Positions 56,905-64,000 of a stretch of DNA of 64,000 bases are shown here, piece after piece (position 1 is the first letter of the stretch; every line of letters starts with the position of its first letter). This DNA comes from Alphaproteobacteria bacterium (GTDB lineage: Bacteria > Pseudomonadota > Alphaproteobacteria > UBA2966 > CAIVPW01), in contig CANKGV010000009.1 of NCBI GenBank assembly GCA_947481575.1, positions 1 through 64,000 on the forward strand, read 5' to 3'. The notes beneath the pieces were generated by a model, which saw nothing but the letters and a program-made list of their open reading frames with translations, ran no database searches and had not been told where the DNA came from. Position numbers and translations under genes: made by a program.

Positions 56905-57039
56905 CTAGAGGATGATGTGGGCGACGTAGGCGAGGGCGACAACGAACGCCGAGCCGAACGCCACCACCATCAACGCACCGGCGCCGACGCCGGCAAACTT
57001 CGACTCTTCGTGGTCGGCAATCCAATTCATGAGGGTCAT
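56905..57039 (-). CDS. 44-residue single-pass membrane protein
   Basis: A small ORF with an excellent GGAG site (ACAGGAG, 8-10 bp before ATG 57039). A short hydrophilic head MTLMNWIADHEESKFAGVG precedes one membrane helix (ALMVVAFGSAFVVALAYVAHII). Size and layout resemble the tiny accessory subunits of respiratory complexes, such as aa3-type oxidase subunit IV, but I see no diagnostic motif. It transcribes toward the MFS gene, with a hairpin between. Confidence 0.65.
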   Translation of the reverse strand: MTLMNWIADHEESKFAGVGAGALMVVAFGSAFVVALAYVAHIIL

Positions 57040-57481
57040 AGGTAGTCTCCTGTTTCCTTCGGGCGCTGGAACCCTTCGCGGACCTGCCGCGCGGTGCCCC
57101 GGCTTCCCGGTTTCTTGTTGCGGTTGCCGCGGAAACCAATTCCCCGCAAGCAACGCTCACAGGCGCTACATAGGCATCGTAAGTGACCAAGTAAATAGTA
57201 TTGGTACTGTAAGAAAAACCTATGGAACCCGCCGTAATTATGACGTTTTGGTAAACGCCAAGACGACGCATTGAAGTTGTGCAAGTCACCGAATGGCGGC
57301 AATGGAAGTGCGATTACTCTGGGATTTTGCGCAATAAAATTGCGCGGCATGAGTTGGTGGTTTGGGGAGCCACCAACCGCGGCAAACTGACGCTCCCCCC
57401 TTTCACGATGTGTTTACGGCCCCGGGCGCATTGTTCGGGTGCGTCCACGAGGCGCGATTTGGGCATTCGGGGGAAAGCACC
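57040..57481. other. 442-bp AT-richer regulatory gap between two small membrane protein genes
   Basis: Divergent intergenic region. Positions about 57175-57345 are distinctly AT-richer than the surrounding DNA. It holds a palindrome GCGCAAT-AAA-ATTGCGC (57329-57345) and an 8-bp inverted repeat GTTGGTGG / CCACCAAC (57353-57377). These could be operator sites or part of an unrecognised small RNA. No credible coding frame is seen; one 104-residue minus frame (57036-57350) lacks any typical composition. Confidence 0.45.
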
Positions 57482-57715
57482 ATGGGTATGCACGCCGCAG
57501 CGTGGCCGCAGGCGGCGGCCAGCAGGGACGGCGCACCGGCACAGCCGGGCGTCGGCTCCACTCTCACCTATCTCACCGGAACGGCGGCCGCGGGCGCGGC
57601 GGCACGGGCCGCACGGACGGCAGTAACCGCCATCGTTCTGGCCGTCGCCTTTGTGGTGGCCTTGGGCACCGGCATGTTCGCCGTGCTCGCCCTGGGCGGG
57701 GTCATCGCGTTTTAG
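57482..57715 (+). CDS. 77-residue predicted membrane protein
   Basis: ATG at 57482 (or 57488) with GGGGGAAAG upstream. An Ala/Gly-rich hydrophilic half is followed by one membrane helix TAVTAIVLAVAFVVALGTGMFAVLALGGVIAF that ends the protein. Family unknown. It lies 95 bp upstream of purM on the same strand; a small 7-bp hairpin (57727-57743) follows. The open frame starts at 57362, but the conserved-looking start and ribosome site favour 57482. Confidence 0.55.
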   Translation: MGMHAAAWPQAAASRDGAPAQPGVGSTLTYLTGTAAAGAAARAARTAVTAIVLAVAFVVALGTGMFAVLALGGVIAF

Positions 57716-57810
57716 GACGCCGGGGCGGGTCCCCGCGGGACCCAAACAGCCACGCGGCGTTCTTTCACCTTGGCAGCGGGCAGGGGGGTGGCTACCTTGC
57801 CCGCCGCTCC

Positions 57811-58932
57811 ATGGCTTCCAACCCAACTTCCACCGGGTCGCCCGCGGCATACGATTCCGCCGGGGTCCACATTGGCGAAACCGAAAGCGCGCTGACCGGG
57901 CTCACCGCCCGTCTGCGCAGCACGTTCCCGCGCGTCTCCGGCCTGGGCCGGGTGGCGCTCGATTTCGGCCGCTACGCCAACATCATCGATCTAGGGGATG
58001 GCCGCGGCATGGCCATCAGCACCGACGGCATCGGGTCCAAGGCGCTGATCGCTGAGATGATGGGCAAATACGACACGGTCGGCATCGACTGCATCGCCAT
58101 GAACGTGAACGACCTGATTTGCGTCGGCGCGCGTCCACTTACGCTGGTCGATTACATCGCCGTGGAAAAGGTCGACCGCAAAGTCATGGCCCAGATCGCC
58201 GAAGGTTTGGCAGTCGGCGCCGAACAGGCCGGTGTCTCGATCAGCGGCGGCGAAATCGCCGAGCTGCCCGACATGATCAAAGGCATCCGCCCCGGCTCCG
58301 GCTTCGATCTCGCCGGCACTGCCGCCGGTGTCATCGACCTTGATTCCATTCTGGTGGGCCAGGACGCGCGCCCCGGCGACGCGGTGATCGGCATCGAATC
58401 GAGCGGCATCCACTCCAACGGTATGACGCTCGCGCGCCGCGTGCTGTTTGCGCAGTCCGGCTTCAAGCCCGACCAGTACGTGCCCGATCTCGGCCGCACG
58501 GTCGGCGAAGAACTGCTCGAGCCGACGCTGATCTATGTGAAGGAAGCCCTGGCGATGATGGCCAATGTGCCGTCGTTGCGCGCGCTCCTGCATATTACCG
58601 GCGATGGTCTGATGAACCTGCCGCGCGTCGAAGCGCCGGTGGGCTTCCACCTCGATGCCCTGCCCGAACCCCCGGCCCTGTTCCGCGTGATCGCCGAACG
58701 CGGCAAGGTTTCGGCCGCCGACATGTACACCGTGTTCAACATGGGCATTGGCCTAGCGGTGATCGCCGCCCCGGACGACGTGGACGACGTGGTCGCCATC
58801 GCTGGCGAACATGGCAAGATCGCCAGCCGCATCGGCACGGTTACGGCGGAAGCTGGCACCGTCGTGGTGACCAACAATCCCCTGGACGGTACGTCGCTCA
58901 AGGGCAGCGGCCGGGCGCTCACCGCCGCGTAG
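57811..58932 (+). CDS. purM: AIR synthase (phosphoribosylformylglycinamidine cyclo-ligase), divergent PurM
   Basis: 373 residues from ATG 57811. A PurM-superfamily ATP-grasp-like fold: YDSAGVHIGETESAL start, ISTDGIGSKALIAEMMGKYDTVGIDCIAMNVNDLICVGA as the FGAM/ATP site, GAEQAGVSISGGEIAELP, and IGIESSGIHSNGMTLARRVLF. These match AIR synthase over its length. Compared with the usual proteobacterial PurM, key strings differ (ISTDGIGSK for VSGTDGVGTK; GGEIAELPDM for GGETAEMPGM), resembling archaeal-type members. No purN follows, so a second, specialised or acquired copy is possible. Confidence 0.85.
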   Translation: MASNPTSTGSPAAYDSAGVHIGETESALTGLTARLRSTFPRVSGLGRVALDFGRYANIIDLGDGRGMAISTDGIGSKALIAEMMGKYDTVGIDCIAMNVNDLICVGARPLTLVDYIAVEKVDRKVMAQIAEGLAVGAEQAGVSISGGEIAELPDMIKGIRPGSGFDLAGTAAGVIDLDSILVGQDARPGDAVIGIESSGIHSNGMTLARRVLFAQSGFKPDQYVPDLGRTVGEELLEPTLIYVKEALAMMANVPSLRALLHITGDGLMNLPRVEAPVGFHLDALPEPPALFRVIAERGKVSAADMYTVFNMGIGLAVIAAPDDVDDVVAIAGEHGKIASRIGTVTAEAGTVVVTNNPLDGTSLKGSGRALTAA

Positions 58933-59204
58933 ATCGCCGGCCTACCGACCGCATCGTGCGTGTCGCCAACGTCGAAATATGCGGAAACGTTTCGAAACCG
59001 CGCCGCAACCGGTGCGGGCCTACCAATTGCGTCGCCCTGCTTCCGGAGCGCCGCAATTGGCCGCCGCTTACCACAACAGCCAACCCGCCACCGTGTTTGT
59101 GCCGATGACGCCGGCCACGCTTACCGCCGTGCGCGTTGCCTGGCCGCTGCTCGAGGCGGGCCTGCTTGCGCTGTTCGACCGCTCGGGTCCGCCCGCGCCG
59201 GGCG

Positions 59205-60419
59205 TTACCCGCGCCGCTTCAGCGTCCGCAGGCGCAGGGCGTTGAGTTTGATGAAGCCTTCGGCATCGGCCTGGTTGTAGGCGGAGCCTTCTTCGAACGT
59301 CACCAAGCTCTGGTCGTACAGCGAGTACGGCGACTTGCGCCCGACCACCGTGCACGAACCCTTGTAGAGCTTGAGGCGCACCGTGCCGGCGACCTTCTCC
59401 TGGCTCCGGTCGATGGCGGCCTGGAGCATCTCGCGCTCCGGGCTGAACCAGAAGCCGTAGTACACGAGCTCCGCGTAGCGCGGCATCAGCTCGTCCTTCA
59501 GGTGCGCCGCGCCGCGGTCCAGGCAGATGCTCTCGATGCCGCGGTGCGCCATGTACAGGATGGTGCCGCCCGGCGTCTCGTACACGCCGCGCGACTTCAT
59601 CCCGACGAAGCGGTTCTCCACCAGATCCAAGCGCCCAACGCCGTTGGCGCCGCCGAGGCTGTTCAGGCGCTCCAGCAGCTTGGCGGGAGAGAGCACAACG
59701 CCATCCACCGACACCGCATCGCCGCGCTCAAAGCCTACTTCCACATAGGTGGCTTTATCCGGGGCGTCTTCGGGCGACACCGAGCGCGAGTACACGATCT
59801 CGTCCGGCTCGACCCACGGGTCCTCCAGCATCTTGCCTTCGGAAGACGTGTGCAAAAGGTTCGCGTCTTGGCTGAACGGCGCTTCGCCGCGCTTGTCCTT
59901 GGGCACCGGGATCTGATGCTTCTCGGCGTATTCCAGCAGTGCGGTGCGCGAGGTGAGGTCCCACTCGCGCCACGGCGCGATCACGCGGATCTTCGGGTTG
60001 AGTGCGTAGTAGGTCAGCTCGAACCGCACTTGGTCGTTGCCCTTGCCGGTGGCGCCGTGGGCCACCGCGTCGGCGCCGGTGGCGGCGGCGATCTCGATCT
60101 GGCGCTTGGCGATCAGCGGCCGGGCGATCGAAGTGCCGAGCAGATACAGGCCTTCGTACAGCGCATTGGCGCGGAACATGGGGAACACGTAGTCGCGCAC
60201 AAACGTCTCGCGCAGGTCTTCGACCACGACCTCCTTGATGCCGAGCATCGCGGCCTTTTTGCGGACCGTCTCCAGCTCCGCGCCCTGGCCGAGATCGGCG
60301 GTGAAGGTGACGACCTCGCAGTGGTAGGTCTCCATCAGCCACTTCAAGATCACCGACGTGTCGAGCCCGCCGGAATAGGCGAGCACAACCTTGCGGACGT
60401 TGCCGCGCGGAGCAGTCAT
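59205..60419 (-). CDS. argG: Argininosuccinate synthase
   Basis: Joins citrulline and aspartate using ATP in arginine synthesis. 404 residues. The P-loop is [18 protein letters not shown] near residue 13, followed by [12 protein letters not shown]. The middle has [23 protein letters not shown]; later [24 protein letters not shown] at 60419 after ATTTTCTAGGAGAC, with GGAG giving a good ribosome site. No neighbouring arginine genes. Confidence 0.98.
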   Translation of the reverse strand: MTAPRGNVRKVVLAYSGGLDTSVILKWLMETYHCEVVTFTADLGQGAELETVRKKAAMLGIKEVVVEDLRETFVRDYVFPMFRANALYEGLYLLGTSIARPLIAKRQIEIAAATGADAVAHGATGKGNDQVRFELTYYALNPKIRVIAPWREWDLTSRTALLEYAEKHQIPVPKDKRGEAPFSQDANLLHTSSEGKMLEDPWVEPDEIVYSRSVSPEDAPDKATYVEVGFERGDAVSVDGVVLSPAKLLERLNSLGGANGVGRLDLVENRFVGMKSRGVYETPGGTILYMAHRGIESICLDRGAAHLKDELMPRYAELVYYGFWFSPEREMLQAAIDRSQEKVAGTVRLKLYKGSCTVVGRKSPYSLYDQSLVTFEEGSAYNQADAEGFIKLNALRLRTLKRRG

Positions 60420-60494
60420 GGCAGTCTCCTAGAAAATGCGCGGCGCACTATAGCCACGGCGCCCGCGGGGGTCACGCTACCGAATTGTGGCGGA

Positions 60495-60818
60495 TCAGAT
60501 GGCCACCGCGCCGCGGCGGCGGGGGCGTTGACCGGTCGTGGGGGTGGCAGCGCCGCCCAATTCGGCGCTGGTGGTCATTACCCCGTCGACAAAAATGTCG
60601 TCCTTGAAGTGCAGCACATAGATCTCGGTGTTGGAGCGGTAGTACCACCAGAAGCTTTCGAATGCCTCGCCCGTCACGTAGGCGGGCTCGCCCGCGAGGC
60701 GGCGAATGGTGTCCTTGTTCTGGCCCACCGTGAGGCCGATGTTGGGTTCGCGCGGTGCGCTCGCCGTTGCGCATCCTGTGAGCGCGAGAGTGAGCACCAG
60801 GACCGCGACCGCGCGCAC
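60495..60818 (-). CDS. Small lipoprotein with SmpA/OmlA-like domain
   Basis: 107 residues from GTG 60818, two bases after the rlmN stop. Lipoprotein signal VRAVAVLVLTLALTGCA with lipid Cys after LTG. The domain (GLTVGQNKDTIRRLAGEPAYVTGEAFESFWWYYRSNTEIYVLHFKDDIFVDG) has the helix-G-x-P turn and WWYY strand pattern seen in BamE/OmlA-like folds. BamE itself is not claimed. Longer frames to 61034 read antisense to nothing conserved. Confidence 0.75.
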   Translation of the reverse strand: MRAVAVLVLTLALTGCATASAPREPNIGLTVGQNKDTIRRLAGEPAYVTGEAFESFWWYYRSNTEIYVLHFKDDIFVDGVMTTSAELGGAATPTTGQRPRRRGAVAI

Positions 60819-60820
60819 GA

Positions 60821-61972
60821 TCAGACCGTCGGCACGGGGGGGGTGGCCGCCAGCCGCGCCGCACGCTGGCCCGCGCGCTCCCGGATCGAATCGGAACGGA
60901 GCTGGCCGCAGGCCGCCAGGATGTCGCGGCCGCGCGGTGTGCGCACCGGCGAGGAATACCCGGCGCGGTTCATATACTCGGCGAACGCGGCGATGGTGGC
61001 GTCGTCGGAGCACGCATAGGGCGCGCCCGGCCACGGGTTGAACGGAATCAGGTTCACCTTGGCGGGGATGCCGGCAATCAAGCGCGCCAGTTCCTTGGCG
61101 TCGGCAAGCGAGTCGTTCACGCCCTTGAGCATCGCGTATTCGAACGTCACGCGCCGCGAGTTGCTGGCGCCGGGATAGTCGCGCACCGCCTGCAACAGTT
61201 CGGCGATCGGGTATTTCTTGTTGAGCGGCACCAGTTCGTCGCGCACGTCGTCGCGCACCGCGTGCAGTGAAATGGCGAGGCCCGTGCCGACATCGGCGCC
61301 GAGCTTTGGGATCATCGGCACAACGCCGGCGGTCGAAACGGTGATACGCCGCTTAGAAATGGCGATGCCTTCCGGATCCATCAGAATGCGCAGCGCCGCC
61401 ACGACGTTGTCGTAGTTGTAGAGCGGCTCGCCCATGCCCATCAGAACGATGTTGGTGATGAGGCGTCCATCGGGCTGCGAGGGCCATTCCTCCAGCGAGT
61501 CGCGCGCAATCAGCACCTGGCCGACGATCTCGGCCGCGGTCAGGTTGCGCACCCAGCCTTGAGTGCCGGTGTGGCAGAACCGGCAATTGAGCGTGCAGCC
61601 GACTTGGCTCGACACGCACAGCGCGCCGCGGTCCTCCTCGGGGATGTACACGGTTTCCACCAGCGCGCCGTCGGCCAGGCGCACCAGCCACTTACGCGTG
61701 CCGTCTTCGGAAATCTGCTCGCGCGCCACTTCGTCGCGGCCCACGTCGAACTGTTCGCCCAGACGTCCGCGCATGTCCTTCGAAATGCTCGTCATCTGGT
61801 CCAGGGACCGGGCGCCGCGGTGGTACAGCCAGTGGAACAACTGGCCGGCGCGCATCTTGTGGCGTTCCGCCGGCTCGCCGGCGGCGGCGGCGGCCTCGGC
61901 CAATTCGGCGCGGCCGCGCCCGGCCAGCGTGGGCCGCGCCGGGGCTCGGATTAGGGTGGGAATTCCAGTCAT
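60821..61972 (-). CDS. rlmN: Dual-specificity 23S rRNA / tRNA C2-methyladenosine synthase RlmN
   Basis: A radical-SAM methylase of A2503 in 23S rRNA and A37 in tRNAs. 383 residues. The [4Fe-4S] motif is CTLNCRFC (C-x3-C-x2-C) near residue 125. [16 protein letters not shown] binds SAM. The two methyl-transfer cysteines are in [13 protein letters not shown] and the C-terminal [11 protein letters not shown]. The N-terminal accessory domain has [25 protein letters not shown]. Its stop is two bases before the lipoprotein start. Confidence 0.97.
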   Translation of the reverse strand: MTGIPTLIRAPARPTLAGRGRAELAEAAAAAGEPAERHKMRAGQLFHWLYHRGARSLDQMTSISKDMRGRLGEQFDVGRDEVAREQISEDGTRKWLVRLADGALVETVYIPEEDRGALCVSSQVGCTLNCRFCHTGTQGWVRNLTAAEIVGQVLIARDSLEEWPSQPDGRLITNIVLMGMGEPLYNYDNVVAALRILMDPEGIAISKRRITVSTAGVVPMIPKLGADVGTGLAISLHAVRDDVRDELVPLNKKYPIAELLQAVRDYPGASNSRRVTFEYAMLKGVNDSLADAKELARLIAGIPAKVNLIPFNPWPGAPYACSDDATIAAFAEYMNRAGYSSPVRTPRGRDILAACGQLRSDSIRERAGQRAARLAATPPVPTV

Positions 61973-61988
61973 GGGGATCGCCGGCGGG

Positions 61989-62543
61989 CTAACGCCCGGC
62001 CGGGCACGCCTTGTCGATCGCGTCGTGGGCCGCCGTAAAGCCGGACAGGGAATAGGTGTCGGTGGTCACCGTGTTGCGCACAGAGGTGCCCTTGATGCTC
62101 ATTTTCGAACCGGCGACCATGGCCTTCACCATCGCCGCATCCTGGGCCGCGGTTTCGTTCCAGGCACCGTCGTCCTTGGTGAACAGCTTGAAGTCGGTGG
62201 TGTCCACGGTCGCGGTCACGATGGCGTTCGGCGCAAAACTGTAGCCCGCGACGATGCTGACCACGTTGCGCGAATTGTCCGAACTGCGGTGAATTACCTG
62301 CAAATACACGTCGCCGCGGTTCACGCCTTTGGGTGCCATGTCGAGCGGGGTGGTGTGCATGTAGCAAAACTTCTTATTGCCCGGTTCGGTGTCGGTCCAC
62401 GCGTACCAGTCGCCAAACGTGCCCAACAGCGTCGCCGCCGCATGCGCGGGCGCGGCCGCCAGCGCGGACATGGTCAACAACAGTACGGAAACACCAAGCG
62501 AACGCACGACGCGCACCCTGCACTCAAAACGCGGCTGATTCAT
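61989..62543 (-). CDS. Invasion-associated locus B (IalB)-family periplasmic protein
   Basis: 184 residues from ATG 62543. Signal peptide ending AAPAHA. The IalB fold is recognisable by the start [24 protein letters not shown], the middle [19 protein letters not shown], and the C-terminal [19 protein letters not shown], the strongest family mark. Named from Bartonella but common in harmless alphaproteobacteria; a role in envelope stability is inferred, not shown. Two Cys may pair. It lies 16 bp before rlmN on the same strand. Confidence 0.88.
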   Translation of the reverse strand: MNQPRFECRVRVVRSLGVSVLLLTMSALAAAPAHAAATLLGTFGDWYAWTDTEPGNKKFCYMHTTPLDMAPKGVNRGDVYLQVIHRSSDNSRNVVSIVAGYSFAPNAIVTATVDTTDFKLFTKDDGAWNETAAQDAAMVKAMVAGSKMSIKGTSVRNTVTTDTYSLSGFTAAHDAIDKACPAGR

Positions 62544-62583
62544 GGCCGCAGGGTAGCCGATTTGGCCGGACCGGGAAAACCGG

Positions 62584-62916
62584 TCACGCAGCCGTGCCGG
62601 TTTGGCGCTCCACCCAGGTCTGCGCCTTGGCAAAGTGCTCGGCGGTCATATGGCGCCGCACCGCGGCCACCGCGGCCGCCAAAACGGCCGCATCGTCGAC
62701 AAAGCCGATCCCGGCCACAAAGTCCGGAATGGCATCCAACGGCACCACGAAGTACGCCAAAGCGCCTACCAGCAGCGCTTTGACCAAGCTGGGTGTGGCC
62801 GGATCGGTGGCGCAGTACCAGGCGGCTACCGCATCGGTCAGGAACGGCACCCGGCCGATCGACGCGCGGGCCTTGGCCCAAAACCCGGCCAGCGGGCGGG
62901 AATCGTCCGGTTTCAT
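62584..62916 (-). CDS. YkvA-like DUF1232 membrane protein
   Basis: 110 residues from ATG 62916. The DUF1232 motif is VKALLVGALAYFVVPLDAIPDFVAGIGFVDDAAVLAAAV, i.e. Y-F-x-x-P-x-D-x-I-P-D-x-x-x-x-x-G-x-x-D-D. A short basic N-terminus precedes one or two helices. Function unknown. It lies 40 bp upstream of the IalB-like gene and diverges from the zincin gene. Confidence 0.92.
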   Translation of the reverse strand: MKPDDSRPLAGFWAKARASIGRVPFLTDAVAAWYCATDPATPSLVKALLVGALAYFVVPLDAIPDFVAGIGFVDDAAVLAAAVAAVRRHMTAEHFAKAQTWVERQTGTAA

Positions 62917-62990
62917 AGCGGTTAGATAGGGTCGGCCGGGGACCGCCGCAAGACTGGCGCCCGGCGCGTGGCCCGGAGTATGAAGGCGCC

Positions 62991-63410
62991 GTGCCAAAAA
63001 CCCGCGCCCAAATCCCGGACTGGACCACGGCTGTCGCGCCAACCCTGGCGGACGTCGAGGTCATCGCCAACGCCGCCTACCTGACCATCCCCGCGCAGTT
63101 GCGCGCCCAGGTCGATCCGGTCGCGATCCTGGTCGTGGACTTTCCCGACGACGAAACGCTGGACGAAATGGGCTGTGAAACCGCGTTCGACCTGCTCGGG
63201 CTGTACCAGGGCGTCAGCCTCGACCGCAAAAGCGTTACCGACACACCGCGCGATGTCGACCGCATCTTCCTGTACCGCCGCCCGCTGCTCGATTTCTGGA
63301 GCGAGAGCGGCGAGGAGTTCGGCCACCTGGTGCGCCATGTGCTGATCCACGAGATCGGCCACCACTTCGGCTACTCCGACGACGATATGGAGGCGATCGA
63401 CAACGAATGA
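62991..63410 (+). CDS. Zincin-like metallopeptidase (PF06262 family)
   Basis: 139 residues, GTG start. Active-site H-E-x-x-H in LIHEIGHHFGYSDDDM; conserved ILVVDFPDDETLDEMG, the LLGLYQGVSL segment, and IFLYRRPLLDFW. Small alphaproteobacterial proteins of this family are uncharacterised soluble peptidases. Its stop overlaps the LMW phosphatase ATG by 4 bp, so the two are coupled. Confidence 0.93.
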   Translation: MPKTRAQIPDWTTAVAPTLADVEVIANAAYLTIPAQLRAQVDPVAILVVDFPDDETLDEMGCETAFDLLGLYQGVSLDRKSVTDTPRDVDRIFLYRRPLLDFWSESGEEFGHLVRHVLIHEIGHHFGYSDDDMEAIDNE

Positions 63411-63913
63411 AGACACCGAAACCCTCCGCGCCGCCCAAGGTGCGTGTGCTGTTCGTGTGCATGGGGAACATCTGCCGCTCGCCGACTGCGGAAGGCGTAT
63501 TCCGGCGGCTCGTGTCGGCGGCGGGGCTGGACACCGTCATCGCTACGGATTCCGCGGGCACCCACGACTACCACATCGGCGAAGCCCCCGATCCGCGCAC
63601 GGTCGCCGCCGCCGCGACACGCGGCGTCGACCTGAGTTGGCGGCGCGGCCGCCAAGTGAGCGCTGCCGACTTCGACCGGTTCGACTACGTGCTGGCCATG
63701 GACGGGGACAACTTCCGTCACCTCGCGGCGCTTGCGGGCAAGCGTGCGGAAGGAAAGCTCAGCCTGTTCCTCGACTACGCGCCGGAGGTGGGCGAGCGCG
63801 AAGTGCCCGATCCGTACTTCGGTGGCGCCGATGGGTTCGAGCATGTGCTCGACCTAGTCGAAGCCGCCTCCCGCGGCCTGCTCGCCGAGTTGCGCCGCCG
63901 CCACCTGGGATGA
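63407..63913 (+). CDS. Low-molecular-weight protein-tyrosine phosphatase
   Basis: 168 residues. P-loop C-x5-R is VLFVCMGNICRSPTAEGVF near residue 18, the general acid is in VPDPYFGGADGF, and the DSAGTHDYHIGEAPDPRT segment is typical. Followed by a fructosamine-kinase homologue with a 4-bp overlap. LMW phosphatases in that setting can remove phosphate from ribulosamine/erythrulosamine phosphates as well as phosphotyrosine, so a deglycation role is inferred. Confidence 0.96.
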   Translation: MKTPKPSAPPKVRVLFVCMGNICRSPTAEGVFRRLVSAAGLDTVIATDSAGTHDYHIGEAPDPRTVAAAATRGVDLSWRRGRQVSAADFDRFDYVLAMDGDNFRHLAALAGKRAEGKLSLFLDYAPEVGEREVPDPYFGGADGFEHVLDLVEAASRGLLAELRRRHLG

Positions 63914-64000
63914 CTTCCGCGGCCGAGCGAATTGCTGCCGCCCTCGGTATTGCGCCGCGCTCGCTACGCCCGCTTAGCGGCGGCTCCGTCGCGGAAGTCT
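63910..64000 (+). CDS. Fructosamine/ribulosamine 3-kinase-like protein, N-terminal fragment (runs off window)
   Basis: ATG at 63910 overlaps the phosphatase stop (ATGA). The 30 visible residues include RSLRPLSGGSVAEV, matching the first strands of fructosamine-3-kinase homologues (R-x-L-x-G-G-x-V/I-x-E/x-V). These enzymes phosphorylate protein-bound ketoamines so that they fall off. Only the start is in view; the assignment is from this short region and the gene neighbour. Confidence 0.7.
   Translation, partial: MTSAAERIAAALGIAPRSLRPLSGGSVAEV

Noticed and set aside
58979..59245. 88-codon plus-strand ORF between purM and argG
   Set aside because: No good ribosome site, low-complexity Pro/Ala composition, and a 41-bp overlap with the argG end; the 272-bp gap holds nothing I can support.
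59136..61019. 627-codon plus-strand ORF opposite argG
   Set aside because: Antisense shadow of argG and the lipoprotein gene, with Ala/Arg/His/Gly composition.

Overview
The window is a high-GC, tightly packed segment of an alphaproteobacterial chromosome, most like Rhodospirillales or related deep-branching lineages. The evidence is gene order: maf-aroE-coaE-dnaQ diverging from hemE-hemH-hemJ-rho, and mnmE-mnmG-rsmG-parA-parB facing leuS-lptE-holA. This is the neighbourhood that surrounds the replication origin in Caulobacter, Rickettsia and relatives. No tRNA, rRNA, CRISPR array or prophage was seen. Most of the window is core housekeeping DNA; the only clear mobile DNA is at the extreme left edge.

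Left edge (1-392): the terminus of an IS21-family element, with the first codons of its istA, has inserted into a gene for an RND/MacA-type membrane fusion protein, leaving 61 N-terminal codons. Next come a zinc-ribbon SAM methyltransferase, mutS, glnD, murJ, trpS, nth, a lipoprotein, a CysZ/EI24-like membrane protein and a PfkB kinase. From 12.2 to 16.6 kb a minus-strand histidine operon runs hisB, DUF2628, hisH, GNAT, hisA, hisF, hisE, HIT, diverging from hslVU. Smr, Tim44-like, secB and a GDT1-type transporter follow.

Origin and partition region (21-47 kb): the dnaQ-coaE-aroE-maf cluster reads left and hemE onward reads right from a 250-bp gap (24035-24284). The gap holds four degenerate DnaA-box-like 9-mers and an AT-richer trinucleotide tract, and it is my candidate oriC. 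Two perfect parS palindromes lie 14.4 kb to the right, one just after mnmG and one inside the start of rsmG, beside parA-parB. This segment also carries the haem operon, rho with a pyrimidine-rich leader and a clear terminator, two tandem Rap1a/Tai-like secreted proteins, a TPR-sulfotransferase, an alkyltransferase, a DUF255 thioredoxin-fold protein and a TPR-glycosyltransferase.

Right part (47-64 kb): a porin and a shorter paralogous barrel protein, a ThiE/TenI-like enzyme, a YggS-type PLP protein, an orphan OmpR-type regulator, an MBL hydrolase, and purH under a well-preserved ZTP riboswitch. Then come MmcQ, a UMF1-type MFS transporter, two very small membrane proteins flanking an AT-richer regulatory gap, a divergent purM, argG, a small lipoprotein, rlmN, an IalB-like protein, a YkvA protein, a zincin, and an LMW phosphatase overlapping the start of a fructosamine-kinase homologue that leaves the window. 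I found no convincing wholly new system. The most useful second-look items are the origin/parS region, the ZTP riboswitch, the IS21-split adaptor, the apparent ATC start and palindromic-repeat insertion in mnmE, and the phosphatase-kinase deglycation pair.
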